From assembly GCA_017882545.1 (NCBI GenBank), contig JADGPG010000043.1, positions 1-38,953 of the forward strand: DNA of 38,953 nucleotides, read 5' to 3'. Positions within the stretch are counted from its first letter, which is position 1, and the number at the start of each line of letters is the position of its first letter. The translations under genes and the position numbers were made by a program. The notes below the pieces were generated by a model, which was not told where the DNA came from, made no database searches, and worked only from the letters and a program-made list of their open reading frames with translations. Below, one piece after another: positions 31,440 through 38,953 of the stretch. This DNA comes from Thermoleophilia bacterium (lineage in GTDB: Bacteria > Actinomycetota > Thermoleophilia > Miltoncostaeales > Miltoncostaeaceae).

Positions 31440-33265
31440 CGCGCGACCCCCTGGCCGCTCTCGTCGATGGCGGCGTCGAGCAGACCGTCGAGGGTGACCG
31501 CGGCGCGGATCAGCGACAGGTGCGTGAAGGCCTGCGGGAAGTTGCCGAGCTGGTCGCCGGTCAGCCCGATCTGCTCGGAGAACAGGCCGAGGTGGTTGGC
31601 GTACCCGTGCATCTTCTCGAAGACCAGACGCGCGTCCCGCAGCCGCCCGCTTCGTGCCAGCGCTTCGACGTACCAGAACGTGCAGATCGAGAACGTGCCC
31701 TCGGCACCGCGAAGGCCGTCCGGAGATGCGGCCGGGTCGTACCGGTAGACAAGGCTGTCGGACACCAGGGTGCGGTCCATCGCCTCGAGCGTGGAGAGCC
31801 AGAGCGGGTCCCGCGGGGCAACGAAGCCGACCAGCGGCATCTTCAGCAGGGACGCGTCGAGCACGACGGACCCGAAGTGCTGGACGAACGCGCCGAGCTC
31901 GGCGTTGTATCCGTCGTCCATGATCTGCGCATAGATCGCGTCGCGCTCGCCCATCCAGCGCAGGACGTTGGCCGGGCGGCCACGCGCGACGGCCAGTCGC
32001 ACCGCACGGTCGAGCGCGACCCAACTCATCAGGCGTCCGTAGACGAAGTCCTTGTCGCCGCCGCGGGTCTCCCAGATCCCCGCCTCGGGCTGGTTCCAGT
32101 TGTCACAGAGCCAGTCGACGACCGCCGCCAGCTCGACCCAGGTGGCGTGATCGAGCTCGAGTCCGGCCCGGTCGGCGGCGTAGACCGCGTCCATCATCTC
32201 GCCGTAGATGTCGAGCTGGATCTGTTCGGCGGCGCCGTTGCCGATCCGTACCGGGCGCGAGTCGCGGTGCCCGGCCAGGTGGTTGAGCTCGCGCTCGGCC
32301 AGATCCGGCGACCCGTCGACGCGGTACATGATCTGCAGGGGGCCGTTGGTGGAGCCGTCGCGTTCGCGGATGCGGTCGCCCAGCCAGTGGATGAACTGCT
32401 CGGCCTCATCCCGATAACCGAGTCCCAGCAGTGCCGCGACCGAGAAGGACCCGTCGCGAACCCAGGTGTAGCGATAGTCCCAGTTGCGCTCGCCGCCGAG
32501 CTGCTCGGGCAGGCCCGCGGTCGGGGCGGCCACCGGGGCGCCGGTCGGTGCATGGATGAGCAGCTTGAGGGTGATCGCCGATCGGTCGACGATCTCCCGC
32601 CAGCGCCCCCGGTAGTTGGACTTGCCCAACCAGGCGCGCCAGAACAGGCGGGTCTGTTCGAACAGCGCCTCCAGCTCGTAGGCGGGCACCGGCGCCGGCC
32701 CGAGCTGCCCGTCGGCCTCAAGCACGTACCCGGCGCGCTCGCCGGTGCGCAGGGCGACGCGGGCGCGCACCCCCGTGTCGTCGCGCTCGACCCCGTGGCC
32801 ATGGAGCATCAGGGTCAGGTCTGGGGTGCTGAAGATCGCACCGCCGTCGGCGACGTGGAGTTCGTGCGGCTGCCGGCCGTAGTCGAAGCGGGGGTCGCAA
32901 TGGACGGCGAACTGCATCTCGCCGCGCACCACCTGGATGATGCGGACCAAGCGCCGATGCCCGGGGTCGACCCCCTCGCCCACGGCGGGCATGAAGTCGA
33001 TCACCTCGCCGACGCCCGTCGGCGACAGGAATCGCGTCGCCAAGACCGCGGTGTCGGGAAAGTACAGCTGTTTGACGGTGCAGTTCGGCTCGTCCGGCGC
33101 GATACTGAAGCTGCCGCCCCTGTGGGTGTCGAGGATCGACGCGAACACGCTCGGCGAGTCGAACCGCGGCAGGCACATCCAGTCGACCGTCCCGCGGGTC
33201 GACACGAGCGCTGCCGTGTGCAAGTCCCCGATGAGGCCGTGTTCGGCGATGGGCGGCTCGGGCAA
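31436..33265 (-). CDS. Glycoside hydrolase family 15 (glucoamylase/trehalase-like)
   Basis: 609 residues. An N-terminal beta-sandwich (IAEHGLIGDLHTAALVSTRG, DWMCLPRFDSPSVFASIL) precedes the (alpha/alpha)6 barrel. The barrel has NWDYRYTWVRDGSF (about 261-274), QLDIYGEMMDAVYAA, catalytic acid E399 in GIWETRGG and catalytic base E564 in LFSEQIG. Actinobacterial members of this layout include acid trehalases and alpha-glucosidases, so trehalose or short alpha-glucans are likely substrates. No signal peptide, so it acts in the cytoplasm. TTG 33265 is used, with AGGAG upstream. It lies downstream of the MarP-like gene on the same strand, with 82 bases between. Confidence 0.92.
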   Translation of the reverse strand: MPEPPIAEHGLIGDLHTAALVSTRGTVDWMCLPRFDSPSVFASILDTHRGGSFSIAPDEPNCTVKQLYFPDTAVLATRFLSPTGVGEVIDFMPAVGEGVDPGHRRLVRIIQVVRGEMQFAVHCDPRFDYGRQPHELHVADGGAIFSTPDLTLMLHGHGVERDDTGVRARVALRTGERAGYVLEADGQLGPAPVPAYELEALFEQTRLFWRAWLGKSNYRGRWREIVDRSAITLKLLIHAPTGAPVAAPTAGLPEQLGGERNWDYRYTWVRDGSFSVAALLGLGYRDEAEQFIHWLGDRIRERDGSTNGPLQIMYRVDGSPDLAERELNHLAGHRDSRPVRIGNGAAEQIQLDIYGEMMDAVYAADRAGLELDHATWVELAAVVDWLCDNWNQPEAGIWETRGGDKDFVYGRLMSWVALDRAVRLAVARGRPANVLRWMGERDAIYAQIMDDGYNAELGAFVQHFGSVVLDASLLKMPLVGFVAPRDPLWLSTLEAMDRTLVSDSLVYRYDPAASPDGLRGAEGTFSICTFWYVEALARSGRLRDARLVFEKMHGYANHLGLFSEQIGLTGDQLGNFPQAFTHLSLIRAAVTLDGLLDAAIDESGQGVAR

Positions 33266-33347
33266 CCGATCTGCTCCTGGTCTCGGACGCGCCGCTCGCG
33301 CGATCGGCGACCAGTCTCACAGACTGCCGCGACGGCCCGCAACCGGA

Positions 33348-34526
33348 CTACCCGGTGCAGCCCCCCGTCCGAACGGTGGCGCCGTGCCGCATGGCGGCCT
33401 GCAGGTCGCGTGCGACCGGGGCCATCGCCAGCGCGTATCCGACCGCGCCGTCGGCGGCCGAGCGCGCGAACACCAGGCCGATCACCCGTGGCACACCCCC
33501 GTCGGCGGCCACGAGCGGTCCGCCCGAGTTACCGGGCCGGATCACGGCATGGAGCTGGTACACCGGCCGCGATACCAACCGGGTACCGTAGATGTCGAGA
33601 CCGGTCGCAAGAAACACCCCGTCGACCGACGCCGGCCCCGCCACCAGCGGCCCGTCGCCGGGATACCCGAGCGCGACGGCCTTGGCACCCCGCCCGACGG
33701 TCGCCATGTCGATCGCCAGTGCCGGCGCACCGAGCCCGGGTACCCGCAGGATGGCGACGTCGAGCCCGGGATCGAACCCGATCGGCGTCGATGCGTATCT
33801 GCGGGACCCCGCTCGCACCTGCGGGGCGGCGTCGCCCGCCACGACGTGCGCGTTGGTCACGACGATGCCCGGCGCGGCGACGAACCCCGACCCTTCGATC
33901 ACTCCGCCGCACGCGGGACCGATCACCTTTACCGTCGACGGCCCCGCCGTCGACGCGACGGCTCGCACGGTCGCGCCCCCCGGCTCTGCGACGGGCGGCA
34001 AGAGCTGTGGCGGAAGCGTCGCAAACACGATCGGCACGCCGCGCACGGCGAGATCGGCCTCGATGCGGGCGAAGACCGCCGGAACGGTGGGCAGCGCGCC
34101 GGTCAGATCCTGGAGGATCGCCGAGTCCTGGAGCCCCCGGTTGACGGTCGGGCTGCGGCTCGAGGCCGCCAGCGTGCCGACCAGCCAGACCACCAACAGC
34201 ATCGCGACGACGGCCACCGCCACCCCGATCGCGTCATCCAGCCAGCCGAGCCGGAGTCGACGCACATGGACGGCCAGGCGCCACCCCAGCGCCCCGCCGA
34301 TGGCCCCGCCGGCCGCCGCCATCACCACGACCACCAGGACCGCGACGACCGGCGACCACGTGGCCGACACGTGGCGATCGATGACCGGGACGACCAGGAC
34401 GCCCACGACCAGGCCCGCCAGGACACCGCCGTACGACGCCAGCTGGCGGATGCCGCCGGTGCGCCAGCCGCGCAGCGCTGCCAGCACGAGCACGACGACG
34501 ATCACCGCATCCACCCAGTGGCTCAC
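33348..34526 (-). CDS. MarP-like CvpA-domain membrane serine protease
   Basis: 392 residues. Four transmembrane helices of the CvpA type fill residues 1-120. A linker is followed by an extracytoplasmic chymotrypsin-like domain with H227 (VVTNAHVVAG), D256 (DPGLDVAIL) and S334 (RPGNSGGPL). C206 and C390 are placed like the regulatory disulfide of mycobacterial MarP (Rv3671c), a protease needed for acid and oxidative stress survival. The same role is an inference from this match. The start is GTG 34526. Downstream is the GH15 gene. Full-length and intact. Confidence 0.9.
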   Translation of the reverse strand: MSHWVDAVIVVVLVLAALRGWRTGGIRQLASYGGVLAGLVVGVLVVPVIDRHVSATWSPVVAVLVVVVMAAAGGAIGGALGWRLAVHVRRLRLGWLDDAIGVAVAVVAMLLVVWLVGTLAASSRSPTVNRGLQDSAILQDLTGALPTVPAVFARIEADLAVRGVPIVFATLPPQLLPPVAEPGGATVRAVASTAGPSTVKVIGPACGGVIEGSGFVAAPGIVVTNAHVVAGDAAPQVRAGSRRYASTPIGFDPGLDVAILRVPGLGAPALAIDMATVGRGAKAVALGYPGDGPLVAGPASVDGVFLATGLDIYGTRLVSRPVYQLHAVIRPGNSGGPLVAADGGVPRVIGLVFARSAADGAVGYALAMAPVARDLQAAMRHGATVRTGGCTG

Positions 34527-34557
34527 CGCGCTGCACGCCTCCGGTCATGTGGGCCCA

Positions 34558-34584
34558 GGCGGGCGGGTCACAGACCCGCCCGCC
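34558..34584 (-). terminator. Terminator downstream of the two-domain VOC gene
   Basis: GGCGGGCGGGTC (34558-34569), loop ACA, GACCCGCCCGCC (34573-34584): a perfect 12-bp stem between the VOC stop and the marP start, ending the VOC transcript on the minus strand. Confidence 0.8.
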
Positions 34585-34656
34585 GCGTGGCCCCAGTGAT
34601 GTCACCGATCGCGCCCGGACGCAAGCGGGCGCGGTGCCGCGATCACCGCCGGACGG

Positions 34657-35424
34657 TCACGGGGCCTGCATGATCCGGAATGCGGCGCCCGTCGGATCTG
34701 CGACCGCCGCGAGACGCCCGTACGGCGTGTCCTCGGCAGGCATCAGGACGCTCCCGCCGGAGGCTAGGACCGTCGCGACGGCCGCGTCGGTGTCGGCGAC
34801 GCCGAAGTACGCCGTCCAGTGGCTGGGGACGCCTTCCGGCAACCAGGTCGAGCCGTCCATCACGCCGGCCAGGTTCTCCTCCCCGTCGACGGCAACGGTG
34901 TACCGGAACTCCGGCGTGTCGCTCATGGTCCGGGTCGTCCATCCGAAGACGGCGGTGTTGAAGGCCACGGCGTCCTCGTAGCCGGTTGTGTGCAGTTCGC
35001 ACCACTGCACCGTGCCGGGCTCGGCGTAACGGGTGAATCCGGGAAAGCCGTGGGGCTCCCACAGGCCGATCGCGGCGCCGTCGCCACCGGCGACAAGCGC
35101 CATCTTGCCGAGGTCGCCGACCTGCATCGCCGGGGTGATGACCGAGCCGCCCTCGGCGTCGGCGCGGGCCACGGCCGCCTCGACATCCGAGGTCGCGATG
35201 AAGATGTCCCAGTGGTCGGGAATGCCCGGCGCCATCGGCCCGGAGCCACCGGCCACGGGGACGCCCTCGTACGAGAACATGACGTACCCGCCCATGTCGG
35301 GATCGGGGTCGCTGGAGGTCCAGCCCAGAACGTCGCCGTAAAAGGCACGGGCTCCCTCGAGGTCGGAGGTGATGAGCCCCACCCAGCAGGGGGCCCCATT
35401 CGGGGCGCGGTCACGAGTAGGCAC
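34657..35424 (-). CDS. Two-domain VOC protein
   Basis: 255 residues made of two VOC modules. The first (about 10-125) runs CWVGLITSDLEGARAFYGDVLGW to ALVAGGDGAAIGLWEP; the second (about 135-255) runs VQWCELHTTGYEDAVAFNTAVFGW to AAVADPTGAAFRIMQAP. Such 27-kDa duplicated VOC proteins (PhnB/hydroxylase-like antigens) are common in Actinobacteria; the reaction is unknown. The start is GTG 35424, 8 bases after AAAGGAG. The terminator is at 34558. Upstream on the same strand is a frameshifted remnant. Confidence 0.87.
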   Translation of the reverse strand: MPTRDRAPNGAPCWVGLITSDLEGARAFYGDVLGWTSSDPDPDMGGYVMFSYEGVPVAGGSGPMAPGIPDHWDIFIATSDVEAAVARADAEGGSVITPAMQVGDLGKMALVAGGDGAAIGLWEPHGFPGFTRYAEPGTVQWCELHTTGYEDAVAFNTAVFGWTTRTMSDTPEFRYTVAVDGEENLAGVMDGSTWLPEGVPSHWTAYFGVADTDAAVATVLASGGSVLMPAEDTPYGRLAAVADPTGAAFRIMQAP

Positions 35425-35439
35425 GGAATGCTCCTTTCA

Positions 35440-36030
35440 TCCCGGGCATGGCGACGACTGCCGCCCCCCGGGGACGGGGGTAAGGGTGCTGTCGGCCGCG
35501 GCGCATCCGTCGCGACACCGGGAACGTCGGTGAGGATCACGGTACCCGACTCGAGCGGGCTCTTCGAGACGAGCTCCACGACGGTCGGGTCGGGGGAGGG
35601 CCCGGCCGGCCGGGCCCCGTGACCGGGAGCGATCGGGACCACCATCAGTCGGGACCCGTCGACGAGACCCGCGACGGTCGGGAACCCGACCGGCGACCCG
35701 CTGCCGAGGACGAGCACATCGCCGTCGCACCTGCACGTCAGCCGACCGATCCGGTCCGTACGTCCCCGACCCCACCGCCGCGAACTCCTCGTCGGTGACC
35801 GGGTCGGACAGCATTGCCGCGTGAGTCCGTCTGCCGTTCGGCTTGGACTCCACCACGGCGGCGTGGCGAGACCGACACGTCCATCCGCCGACGGGGGTGC
35901 CGCCGGGATCCGCGATCACGCCGTCAGGCGGCAGGAACTCAGACACGACGATGCCAGGCACGGAGGTCCTCCCCGTTGCGGGCGCCGCCCGATACTGACC
36001 CAACCCATCCAGCATCGCACCGGCCGGATC
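35440..36030 (-). pseudogene. Frameshifted gene remnant upstream of the VOC gene
   Basis: Two minus-strand frames join into one plausible coding stretch. The first reads VPGIVVSEFLPPDGVIADPG and MLSDPVTDEEFAAVGSGTYG. A frame change near 35735 then leads to DVLVLGSGSPVGFPTVAGLV and VELVSKSPLESGTVILTDVP. Both parts have G/C-ending codons, unlike the noise around them, but neither has a family I recognise. The gene may be broken by an indel or deletion, or the sequence may contain an error. Exact limits are uncertain. Nothing else is seen between 35425 and 36066. Confidence 0.35.
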
Positions 36031-36066
36031 GACGCGCACCCCGGGGCCGGCCGGCCGCCCTGGGGC

Positions 36067-36095
36067 TTGACAGTCCGAAGTTGTGAGTGAATACT
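36067..36095 (+). promoter_or_regulatory. Promoter of the TetR regulator gene
   Basis: TTGACA (36067-36072), a 17-base spacer, AATACT (36090-36095). The start would fall at or just before the ATG at 36105, so the message is nearly leaderless. Confidence 0.6.
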
Positions 36096-36098
36096 CAC
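36083..36098. promoter_or_regulatory. TetR operator 1, over the tetR -10
   Basis: GTGAGT-GAAT-ACTCAC, a perfect 6-base dyad overlapping the -10 box, implying autorepression. The right half with its flank (TACTCACTAC, 36092-36101) recurs exactly at 36691-36700. Confidence 0.6.
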
Positions 36099-36104
36099 TA
36101 CCAC

Positions 36105-36659
36105 ATGGTTCCGCCCGTCCGACAGACCGCCGACGCCCGTCGCATCACCGTGCTCGCCGCCGCGCGCTCCCACTTCGCCAACCACGGCTACCACGGCGCG
36201 TCGACCGACGCGATCGCCCGCGACGCCGGCATCTCCCAGCCGTACCTGTTCCGCCTGTTTGGCACCAAGAAGGAACTGTTCATCGCCACGGCCCGTGGCT
36301 GCATGGGCGAGACGCTCGCGGCATTCCGGGAGGCGGCCGACGGGCTCACGGGCCCCGACGCACTCGCGGCGATCGGCGCCAGGTACGGTCAGCTGCTCGA
36401 GGACCGCGAGATGCTCAACGCCCAGATGCAGATGTATGCGGCGGCCTGCACCGATCCCGACATCCGCCAAACAGCACGGGACGGGTACGGCGCGCTGTTC
36501 ACCTATGTCGAGCGCGTCTCCGGGGCGTCCGCCGACCAGGTCACCGCGTTCTTCGCCCAGGGCATGCTGTTGAACGTCATCGCCGCCCTCGAGCTCGAGA
36601 GCGCCGGAGAGAAGTGGGCGGCACGCATGGTCGACGGATGCCTCGCCATCAAACCGTGA
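36105..36659 (+). CDS. TetR-family transcriptional regulator
   Basis: 184 residues. The N-terminal HTH is typical: ITVLAAARSHFANHGYHGAST followed by DAIARDAGISQPYLFRLFGTKKELF. The C-terminal ligand domain (residues about 70-184) is divergent, as usual. ATG 36105 is preferred to GTG 36087 because the latter lies within the operator and upstream of the expected transcription start. A dyad covers its own -10 and a related dyad precedes the MFS gene downstream, so it probably represses both and is released by an exported drug. A 7-T run (36665-36671) follows the stop without a clear hairpin. Confidence 0.9.
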   Translation: MVPPVRQTADARRITVLAAARSHFANHGYHGASTDAIARDAGISQPYLFRLFGTKKELFIATARGCMGETLAAFREAADGLTGPDALAAIGARYGQLLEDREMLNAQMQMYAAACTDPDIRQTARDGYGALFTYVERVSGASADQVTAFFAQGMLLNVIAALELESAGEKWAARMVDGCLAIKP

Positions 36660-36683
36660 CCCCCTTTTTTTCGCCATGAAAGC

Positions 36684-36699
36684 TAGTAAGTACTCACTA
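36684..36699. promoter_or_regulatory. TetR operator 2, before the MFS gene
   Basis: TAGTAAGTACTCACTA: 8-base arms with one mismatch. The half ACTCACTA is identical to operator 1. It lies 24 bases before the MFS start codon. Confidence 0.55.
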
Positions 36700-36722
36700 C
36701 TGTACCTCCGGAAAGGCCACCC

Positions 36723-38162
36723 ATGACCCCCGTTCGCGGGCGCCACACGGCGATCTGGACGCTCATCCTGACGTCGGCGGCGCTATTCATCGTCACCCTC
36801 GACAACCTCGTCGTGTCGACGGCGCTGCCGACGATCCGGCGTGATCTGCACGCGTCCATCCAGCAGCTGGAGTGGACGGTCAACGCCTACACGCTCACCT
36901 TCGCGGTGCTGCTGCTGACCGGCGCCGCGCTCGGCGACCGCTTCGGACGCCGGCGACTGTTCGTCATCGGCATCCTGGTCTTCACGACGGGTTCGGTCGG
37001 CGCGGCGCTGGCGCCGTCGATCGACTGGCTGATCGCCGCGCGCGCCTTCCAGGGAGTCGGCGGCGCGATCATCGCCCCGCTGACCCTCACGATCCTGTCG
37101 GCCTCGGTGCCGGCCGAGCGGCGCGGTGCCGCACTCGGGATCTGGGGAGCGGTCGGCGGCATCGCCGTCGGCCTCGGCCCCGTCGTCGGCGGGGCGGTCG
37201 TCCAGAGCATCTCCTGGCAGTGGATCTTTTGGCTCAACGTGCCCATCGGGCTCGTGCTTGCGCCACTCGCCGCCCGCCGCCTGAACGAGAGCCACGGCCC
37301 GAACTCGGCGCTGGACCTGCCGGGTGTCGCACTCGCCTCGACCGGCCTGCTGGGCATCGTCTACGGAATCATCCGTGGCAGCCAGGTCGGCTGGAGCACG
37401 CCCGAGGTGGTCGGCGCTCTCGGGGCTGGCGCCGTGCTCATGGTCGGGTTCGTCGCCTGGGAACTGCGCGCCCCAACGCCGATGCTGCCGATGCGGTTCT
37501 TTTCCAACCGCACCTTCACGGCGGCCAATATCGCTTCGATGCTGATGTTCTTCGGCATGTTCGGGGCCATCTTCCTGCTCACCCAGTTCCTGCAGACCGT
37601 CCAGGGCTACTCGCCGATGTCGGCAGGACTGCGCGTGCTGCCGTGGACGGCGATGCCGCTCGTGGTCGCCCCGATCGCCGGCGCGCTCTCGGACCGGATC
37701 GGCGGCCGCGTCCTGATGGCCGCGGGGATCGGAATGCAGGCGATCGCCCTCGCCCTCTTGGCCGCCGTCGCTTCGCCGACGGTGCCGTACTCCGATCTGG
37801 TGGGGCCGTTCATCGTCGCCGGCATCGGGATGGGGCTGTTCTTCGCTCCGGTCGCCAACGTCGTGCTCGGATCGGTGCGTCCGCAGGAGGAAGGCCAGGC
37901 CTCGGGTGCCAACAACGCGATCCGCGAGCTCGGCGGGGTGCTCGGGGTGTCGGTACTGGCGACGATCTTCGCCCAGTACGGCAGCTACGCCTCGCCGGCG
38001 TCGTACGTCGACGGGCTGGTCCCGGCGGTGTACCTCGGGGCCGTCATCGCCGGCGTCGGCGCGATCGCGGCGCTGTTCGTGGCGCGGCGACCGCGGGCGG
38101 CTGCGCCCGCCACGCTCGACACCCGAGAACGGGTCACCGCAACGGCCTCCAAAGCGGCCTGA
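36723..38162 (+). CDS. MFS efflux transporter, DHA2 type (14 helices)
   Basis: 479 residues with 14 hydrophobic segments. Motif A between helices 2 and 3 is LGDRFGRRRLFVIG. Motif C in helix 5 is GIWGAVGGIAVGLGPVVGGAVV. The early LDNLVVSTALPTIRRDL and LEWTVNAYTLTFAVLLL are typical of the EmrB/QacA drug:H+ antiporters. It should export hydrophobic drugs or a native toxic metabolite using the proton gradient. GGAAAGG lies upstream of ATG 36723. The gene follows tetR with a second operator between, so TetR-controlled efflux is likely. A strong terminator follows the stop at once. Confidence 0.92.
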   Translation: MTPVRGRHTAIWTLILTSAALFIVTLDNLVVSTALPTIRRDLHASIQQLEWTVNAYTLTFAVLLLTGAALGDRFGRRRLFVIGILVFTTGSVGAALAPSIDWLIAARAFQGVGGAIIAPLTLTILSASVPAERRGAALGIWGAVGGIAVGLGPVVGGAVVQSISWQWIFWLNVPIGLVLAPLAARRLNESHGPNSALDLPGVALASTGLLGIVYGIIRGSQVGWSTPEVVGALGAGAVLMVGFVAWELRAPTPMLPMRFFSNRTFTAANIASMLMFFGMFGAIFLLTQFLQTVQGYSPMSAGLRVLPWTAMPLVVAPIAGALSDRIGGRVLMAAGIGMQAIALALLAAVASPTVPYSDLVGPFIVAGIGMGLFFAPVANVVLGSVRPQEEGQASGANNAIRELGGVLGVSVLATIFAQYGSYASPASYVDGLVPAVYLGAVIAGVGAIAALFVARRPRAAAPATLDTRERVTATASKAA

Positions 38163-38165
38163 GCC

Positions 38166-38205
38166 GGCCCGGTACCGCGCCGTCCACCCGGCGCGGTACC
38201 GGGCC
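38166..38205. terminator. Bidirectional terminator after the MFS gene
   Basis: GGCCCGGTACCGCGCCG (38166-38182), loop TCCACC, CGGCGCGGTACCGGGCC (38189-38205): a perfect 17-bp stem between two convergent genes. It shares the GGTACCGCGC core with the hairpin at 23000. Confidence 0.88.
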
Positions 38206-38224
38206 CCGTCGCCGCACGATCGCG

Positions 38225-38587
38225 CTAGCCCTGAGGCCGCCCGAGCGCATCGCGGATCATCGCCGCGTCGGACTCGGGGTGCTCCGAGGAGATCACCAGA
38301 CGGTCGAACGCGCCGCCGCTGGTCTGAACGACGACGGCCGGCGTGTGATGGTAGACGGCGGCGAAGTCGGTGGTGCCGGACCCGAGCCGCGTGCCAAGCG
38401 CGATGACACCGGGAATGCCAGTGCCGGGGGCGCGGATGCCGCGCAGGGCCGTCCACGGGTCGGCGACGACCGCGACGTCCCGGACCAGCCGCAGCGGCAC
38501 CTCGATGTCCGAGTGCATCCCGCCGAGCTTCTCGAGCCCGGTCAGGCGGACCGCCAGGCGGTCGCCGGTGATTTCCAGATGTGCCAT
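38225..38587 (-). CDS. Hypothetical protein, PH-like beta-sandwich
   Basis: 120 residues from ATG 38587, with GGGAG upstream at good spacing. The sequence is beta-rich: LEITGDRLAVRLTGLEKLGGMHSDIEVPL at the start, GIRAPGTGIPGVIALGTRLG in the middle, and a terminal helix SDAAMIRDALG. It has no signal peptide, membrane helix or catalytic motif. Similar short proteins are common in Actinobacteria and look like small PH-type domains, but that is an impression only. It is convergent with the MFS gene and downstream of the partial gene at the window edge, 48 bases away. Confidence 0.7.
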   Translation of the reverse strand: MAHLEITGDRLAVRLTGLEKLGGMHSDIEVPLRLVRDVAVVADPWTALRGIRAPGTGIPGVIALGTRLGSGTTDFAAVYHHTPAVVVQTSGGAFDRLVISSEHPESDAAMIRDALGRPQG

Positions 38588-38635
38588 GTCAACTCCCGCT
38601 GAGGGTCCGGATCCTCGCACGGACGCGCGTCGCCG

Positions 38636-38953
38636 TCAGTCCTCGGCGCCACCGAACAGGGACTGGTGGGTCCGGCAATAGACCCGGCCTCCGAACCGTG
38701 CCCGGTGGGTGAGACATAGGGTGCGGTCGTCGTCGGACACCGTGACACCGCAGAGCCCACAGGCGGCAAACCCGGTCGCGGGGTCGACATCGTGCACGAG
38801 CAGCGGGCTGCCCGGCGGCGCGATCGGCGGTGCCGAGGTGGCCGCCATCTGGACGACCGCCTGGGCCGGGGCCGAACCGATGCGCACGGGCTCCGCGTCG
38901 GGGTCGGGTCCGCCGGCCTCTGCGACCTGGGCCGCGCGCGACGGTGCCGCGCC
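38636..38953 (-). CDS. Partial protein with a Cys/His zinc-binding tail
   Basis: The frame is open to the window edge, so the start lies outside; 105 residues are visible. A Pro/Ala-rich, low-complexity part (residues such as AATSAPPIAPPGSP) is followed by a C-terminal domain with ACGLCGVTVSDDDRTLCLTHRARFGGRVYCRTHQSLFGG. The Cys and His residues (CxxC, CLTH, CRTH) form a likely two-site zinc finger of unknown class. Function is unassigned. It is probably co-directional with the hypothetical gene downstream. A GTG at 38887 might be an internal start. Confidence 0.6.
   Translation of the reverse strand, partial: GAAPSRAAQVAEAGGPDPDAEPVRIGSAPAQAVVQMAATSAPPIAPPGSPLLVHDVDPATGFAACGLCGVTVSDDDRTLCLTHRARFGGRVYCRTHQSLFGGAED

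Noticed and set aside
31313-34144. 943-residue plus-strand open frame
   Set aside because: It is the antisense shadow of the GH15 and MarP-like genes, a usual artefact of very high GC at third codon positions.
36661-36672. T-run after tetR as an intrinsic terminator
   Set aside because: No stable hairpin precedes the seven Ts, so it was not called.
36783-38456. 557-residue minus-strand open frame
   Set aside because: Antisense of the MFS transporter, with Asp/Arg/Gly-rich sequence and no motifs.

Overview
The window is high-GC DNA with dense, mostly non-overlapping genes whose codons end overwhelmingly in G or C. The gene content points to an actinobacterium: an RpoD-type sigma factor with a short N-terminus, a small Rpf-like muralytic protein behind a structured leader, a MarP-like membrane serine protease, a class I PPK2, and -10 boxes of the TANNNT type placed directly at start codons (leaderless transcripts). 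The Rpf-like and small zinc-ribbon proteins resemble those of the Thermoleophilia/Solirubrobacterales, but the lineage is an inference. No CRISPR array, insertion sequence, integrase or phage module was seen. This looks like chromosomal core plus environmental-adaptation DNA.

Layout. 0.1-3.4 kb: SAM methyltransferase, HxlR regulator, a solitary PilT ATPase and a membrane-anchored TPR protein. 3.5-4.8 kb: the primary-type sigma factor with a clear promoter, an SOS-box-like site just after its -10, and a strong terminator. 5.0-7.5 kb: Na+/H+ antiporter, small membrane protein, MOSC protein and the initiator tRNA with its own promoter and terminator. 7.7-11.6 kb: MenB/BadI-type crotonase, DUF1579-like protein, aldo/keto reductase and an ArsR-SRPBCC operon with an operator dyad. 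12.0-15.5 kb: small exported protein, NDH-2, DUF202 protein, SGNH hydrolase and a truncated metallo-beta-lactamase gene. 15.6-20.4 kb: DUF2252 protein, a perfect 64-bp palindrome, an HtrA-like protease, a DMT-type transporter and a YceI protein.

20.4-25.2 kb is the most interesting block. An ECF sigma/anti-sigma pair is divergent from two exported proteins of the PF03640 repeat type. Both divergent promoters carry TGAACC-N16-CGTG, which suggests a sigma that drives itself and an envelope target. Next come an Rpf-like protein behind a possible c-di-AMP (ydaO-like) riboswitch and a family 2 glycosyltransferase.

25.2-34.6 kb: remnant of a beta-propeller-like gene, small zinc-ribbon protein, PPK2, VOC protein, a cydA-cydB-flavin-fold operon (cytochrome bd oxidase), isochorismatase-like hydrolase, GH15 glycoside hydrolase and a MarP-like protease. 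34.6-38.95 kb: two-domain VOC protein, a frameshifted remnant, a TetR regulator with an MFS efflux pump (both preceded by related dyads), and two hypothetical genes, the last running off the window.

Themes are envelope sensing and repair (ECF pair, Rpf, MarP, HtrA-like protease), low-oxygen or alternative respiration (NDH-2, cytochrome bd), and small-molecule regulation by HxlR, ArsR and TetR factors next to their likely targets.
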